Assembly (NCBI GenBank): GCA_964426135.1
Contig: CAYRPN010000010.1
Span: 11,055 to 75,054 of the forward strand
Source: CAYRPN01 sp964426135
GTDB taxonomy: Bacteria > Planctomycetota > Phycisphaerae > Phycisphaerales > Phycisphaeraceae
Direction: 5' to 3'
Length of the DNA: 64,000 nt
Under the pieces are notes generated by a model, which saw only the letters and a list, made by a program, of their open reading frames with translations, was not told the DNA's origin and did no database searches. Position numbers and translations under genes: made by a program. The first letter of the stretch is position 1. Each line of letters begins with the position of its first letter. Below, piece after piece: positions 61,311-64,000 of this stretch.

Positions 61311-63453
61311 GAACGACGACTGCGGCCAGCGCCGTCAGGGCATTGCCGTGGGACGGGCGCGAGTCGTTCGCCTTTTCCAGGCGCTCGATGATGGACGCCA
61401 GGGTGGCCAGCAGGTTGGGAGGCAGCGTGTCGGGCGATTCTTCAAGGTCCGCACCCGCCGCTGGCGCGCCGTTCGGCCGGCCGCCGCCGCCGCCCTTCGA
61501 GTCGTTGTCCACGATGGTTCCGAGGCCCTGCCCGTCGGCGAGGTTGGCGCCCGTCGCGTTCGACAGGTTCACGAACAGGGTTTCATTGGTTTCGACCGTG
61601 GTGTCGCCGATCGCCTGCACGGAAATCGTCTTGCTCACTTCGCCGGGGTTGAAGGTGAGGGTGCCCGACGCGTTGACGTAGTCGACGCCCGCCGTGGCCG
61701 TGCCGGGGGCGGTGGCGTACTGGACGGTGACCGGGGTGGCGCTGGCGGCGCTGAGGGTGACGGTGAAGGTCATCGTCGTGGTCTTCTGCGTGCCGTTCTT
61801 GGCGGGGTTCGTTTCATTCACGCTGGCGTTGTTGATCGCGAGCGTCGGGGTGGGGACGTCGTTGTCGGTGATGGTGCCGGCGGCTGATCCGTCGAGCACC
61901 GCGGCGCCGTCGGCGTTGCTCAGGTTGACGGTGAAGGTCTCGGTCGATTCGGCGGCGGCGTCATCGAGGATGGCGACGGTGAAGGTCTTGGTCAGTTCGC
62001 CCGGGGCGAAGGTGAGGGTCGCCGCCGCCGCGGTGTAGTCATCGCCGGCCAGCGCCGAGCCGTTGGCGGTGGCGACATCGACGGTGACGGTTCCCGCCGC
62101 CGCCTGCGACAGCGACACGGTGAAGGTTGCGGTGCCCGCCGACTCGTTCACGGTGACATCGCCGACCGACAGCGCCGGGCCCGGGGGCACGATCGTGCCG
62201 GTGATCGTGTACTGGCCCAGGCTTCCATAATCGCTGTAACCCGTGGTCAGGTCGCCCTTGCCGGCGCCGTCGATGGACAGGTAATACTGGCCGGCGGGCA
62301 GGCTCAGGCTGAACGACGCGTTGAGCGCGTCGGTCGGGTTCGAAGTCGCGATGATGTTGCCGCCGCTGTCGTGGACGCGGGCGAGGATGTCCAGGTTCGG
62401 CCCTCGCGTGAAGGGCGAGATCGACAGCGACACCGTGCCGGCGCCGGTCGTGAACGAGAAGAAATCGACATCCGTCGTGCGTTCGATGATGCCCGCGCCG
62501 CTGACGGTCGATCCCGAAAGGGAGAGCGCGGTGGCCGAGGCGGTGGTGTTGCCGACCAGATCCGCGCGATACCCGAACCCGTTGTTCGAGGTGATGATCG
62601 CCAGATCGTCCTGGGTCTGATTTGCGAGCGGATATTCGCCCTTGCTCCACTGGGTCAGTTCCTTGTAGTACCCCACGCCCATGATCGGCGCCCAGCCGGT
62701 GGCGCCGGAGCCGTGGCCCTCGTAGTAGCCTTCCGTGCCGGTGGAGAGGTTGCGGCCATCGTGGCTCAGGCCCAAGGTGTGGCCGGCTTCGTGGCTGATG
62801 GCTTCGGCGGTGTACTTCTCGTTGCCGTTGCCCAGGTTCGCCTCGAACACAAAGGTGGGCGTGTCGCTGTTCCAGTTGAACGACCCGACATACGCCACGC
62901 CGCCGCCGCCGCCGTACCAGGTGTTGTCGCCGCCGATGACGACGCGCACGCCCCACTGAGTGTCGCCGGTGCCGCTCTTGGTCAGCGCCGCCGCCCCCGG
63001 TTCGGTAGTGCTCACGTTGACGTTGAAGGGCGCGAAGTCCTCCGCCACGCGCTGCCAGATGTATTGAATGCGCTCCAACTCCGCGTCCGAAAACGCCGCC
63101 GCGTTGCCGTCGGTGTCGAACGCCGGGGTGACGATGTCGGCGTTGCCGGTGAAGTTGCTGTTCCAGATGGTGCCGCTGGTGACGTGGCCGTCGAAGTCGA
63201 GGTAGATCGTGTGATTGGCGCCCGGCACGCTGTTGAGCTGAAACGTGTCACCCAGCGCGAAAGGCGCGGCGGCGACCGCGCCGCCGCCATCGGCCGGCGC
63301 GGCCGCTTCAACCGGAAGCGGCAACACGTCAACTTCCAGGATGTTGCCTGACATCAGCGAACGCCCCTCCAGCGACTCCAGGAACGGAATCGCGGCGGAC
63401 GCGGCGTGCGGGCGCGGAAGGGCAGACAGCTTTCGGCGGCGAGGTGCGGACAT
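61300..63453 (-). CDS. Exported metalloprotease-like protein with Calx-beta domains
   Basis: A 717-residue protein. The start has LESLEGRSLMS, a leader common in large planctomycete surface proteins. Residues 60-310 form a zinc metalloprotease-like domain with HEAGHTLGLSHDG and a downstream Met turn candidate (IMGVGYY). A pre-peptidase C-terminal-like beta domain follows (about 320-440), then two Calx-beta domains (ALSVGDVTVNESAGTATFTV and LAINNASVNETNPA, each ending in a TITDND/TIVDND motif). The C-terminus lacks a PEP-CTERM signal. It likely acts at the cell surface. ATG 63453 was chosen; before it lies non-coding sequence. Confidence 0.85.
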   Translation of the reverse strand: MSAPRRRKLSALPRPHAASAAIPFLESLEGRSLMSGNILEVDVLPLPVEAAAPADGGGAVAAAPFALGDTFQLNSVPGANHTIYLDFDGHVTSGTIWNSNFTGNADIVTPAFDTDGNAAAFSDAELERIQYIWQRVAEDFAPFNVNVSTTEPGAAALTKSGTGDTQWGVRVVIGGDNTWYGGGGGVAYVGSFNWNSDTPTFVFEANLGNGNEKYTAEAISHEAGHTLGLSHDGRNLSTGTEGYYEGHGSGATGWAPIMGVGYYKELTQWSKGEYPLANQTQDDLAIITSNNGFGYRADLVGNTTASATALSLSGSTVSGAGIIERTTDVDFFSFTTGAGTVSLSISPFTRGPNLDILARVHDSGGNIIATSNPTDALNASFSLSLPAGQYYLSIDGAGKGDLTTGYSDYGSLGQYTITGTIVPPGPALSVGDVTVNESAGTATFTVSLSQAAAGTVTVDVATANGSALAGDDYTAAAATLTFAPGELTKTFTVAILDDAAAESTETFTVNLSNADGAAVLDGSAAGTITDNDVPTPTLAINNASVNETNPAKNGTQKTTTMTFTVTLSAASATPVTVQYATAPGTATAGVDYVNASGTLTFNPGEVSKTISVQAIGDTTVETNETLFVNLSNATGANLADGQGLGTIVDNDSKGGGGGRPNGAPAAGADLEESPDTLPPNLLATLASIIERLEKANDSRPSHGNALTALAAVVVRLA

Positions 63454-63614
63454 GGCGGCTCCATGAATGAGGAATGCCAAGATGGGGATGCTGGCGGGAA
63501 GGGATCGGCGCGGATTGTCAGTGGAACACTTTCTTCCATCGCCCGGAAATGCCATGGCATTGTAACGATCATTTTCAGGTGCGCCAAGGGTTATTTTGCG
63601 AATCGGCGGGGGGC

Positions 63615-63807
63615 GGGTGCGTGACACCTTATGCGGGTCGAATTCCCCTCCCTCTTAGGGAGGGGTTAGGGGAGGGTCGGGCGAACTGCTTCCTTGTGTC
63701 TGTATTTGAACTGGAGCCCCAAGGAGTCCGTCGGCCCGACCCTCCCCCTGCCCCTCCCTAAGAGGGAGGGGAGTTTGATTCGGCCCGCATTAGATGTCAC
63801 GCACCCC
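63615..63807. repeat. CTCCCCTCCCTCTTAGGGAGG element, intergenic copy with long outer arms
   Basis: Besides the CCCCTCCCTCTTAGGGAGGG arms, outer inverted sequences GGGTGCGTGACA...ATGCGGG and CCCGCAT...TGTCACGCACCC extend the palindrome to 190 bases. Confidence 0.92.
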
Positions 63808-63810
63808 GGG

Positions 63811-63893
63811 GGGCCGGAAAAGGGGACAGGGGGCCGGAAAAGGGGGGGGGCCGGAAAAGGGGGCCGGAAAAGGGGAGGGGCCGGAAAAGGGGA
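63811..63893 (+). repeat. Five direct copies of GGCCGGAAAAGGGG
   Basis: GGCCGGAAAAGGGG is repeated five times with 2-6 base spacers, next to the palindromic element. No gene is seen in the remaining bases to 64000. Confidence 0.88.
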
Positions 63894-64000
63894 CATTCTC
63901 CAATGCCATCAACTTAAGCGTTTTTCCCCTTTGAAAGCAGTGCTTTTCGCAGCGTGGCGCGGGGGCGTTTCATCACGGGGAACTGCTTGGGCCTCCGCTT

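Overview
The window reads as chromosome of a high-GC Planctomycetota bacterium. This is an inference from content: a PEP-CTERM sorted protein, a large cell-surface metalloprotease/Calx-beta protein with an LESLEGRSLMS leader, exported ThuA-like, heparinase-like and FAD-oxidoreductase degradative proteins, and several short 'conserved planctomycete' hypotheticals. No rRNA or CRISPR array was found. There is one tRNA gene (Ala, UGC).

Layout. 1-6.1 kb: end of an amidohydrolase gene, two hypotheticals, a branched-chain-amino-acid-type binding lipoprotein, a sensor histidine kinase and argG. 6.2-8.9 kb: flagellin with its terminator and a long non-coding leader region. 8.9-15.3 kb: ASCH protein, nadC and birA overlapping on the plus strand, then an NrnA-like DHH phosphoesterase and ribF on the minus strand. 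15.4-16.7 kb: an IS4-type insertion sequence next to a gene remnant. 17-25 kb: DUF3467 protein, an exported alpha/beta hydrolase and a 1300-residue heparinase-like protein. 25.2-32.8 kb: an integrative element in the tRNA-Ala gene. 32.9-36 kb: exported and NAD-binding hypotheticals. 36-43.6 kb: a sugar-acid catabolic neighbourhood (DapA-like aldolase, ThuA, IlvD/Edd dehydratase, GntP permease, Dabb lipoprotein, FAH-family enzyme). 43.7-49 kb: ribosomal protein bTHX, MlaE, a DUF2335 pair, a HAD phosphatase and a DUF3800/nuclease-like pair. 49-57.5 kb: an acyltransferase-ACP-acyl-ligase fusion, a DUF2156-GNAT fusion, a REC-GGDEF diguanylate cyclase and an FtsJ-like methyltransferase. 57.7-63.5 kb: three large exported proteins.

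Two things stand out. First, the 7.6 kb element (25195-32819) carries only replication and regulatory genes (AEP-type primase, RecA/DnaB-like ATPase, DUF669 protein, several HTH proteins) plus a tyrosine recombinase. The recombinase stop codon is supplied by the tRNA at the att junction. Joining the two ends in a circle would fuse the integrase, in frame, to a 66-codon tail now stranded at the left end. Paired CTTGTACC arm-type repeats lie inside both ends, and two perfect 16-bp palindromes precede a strong promoter for the element's Xre repressor.

Second, the intergenic spaces are full of palindromic elements of many unrelated sequences, built as hairpins, often from short degenerate oligomers. 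Several families recur within the window, some supply stop codons of genes, and two copies sit in frame inside enzyme genes (IlvD/Edd and the acyl-ligase fusion), much like Rickettsia palindromic elements.
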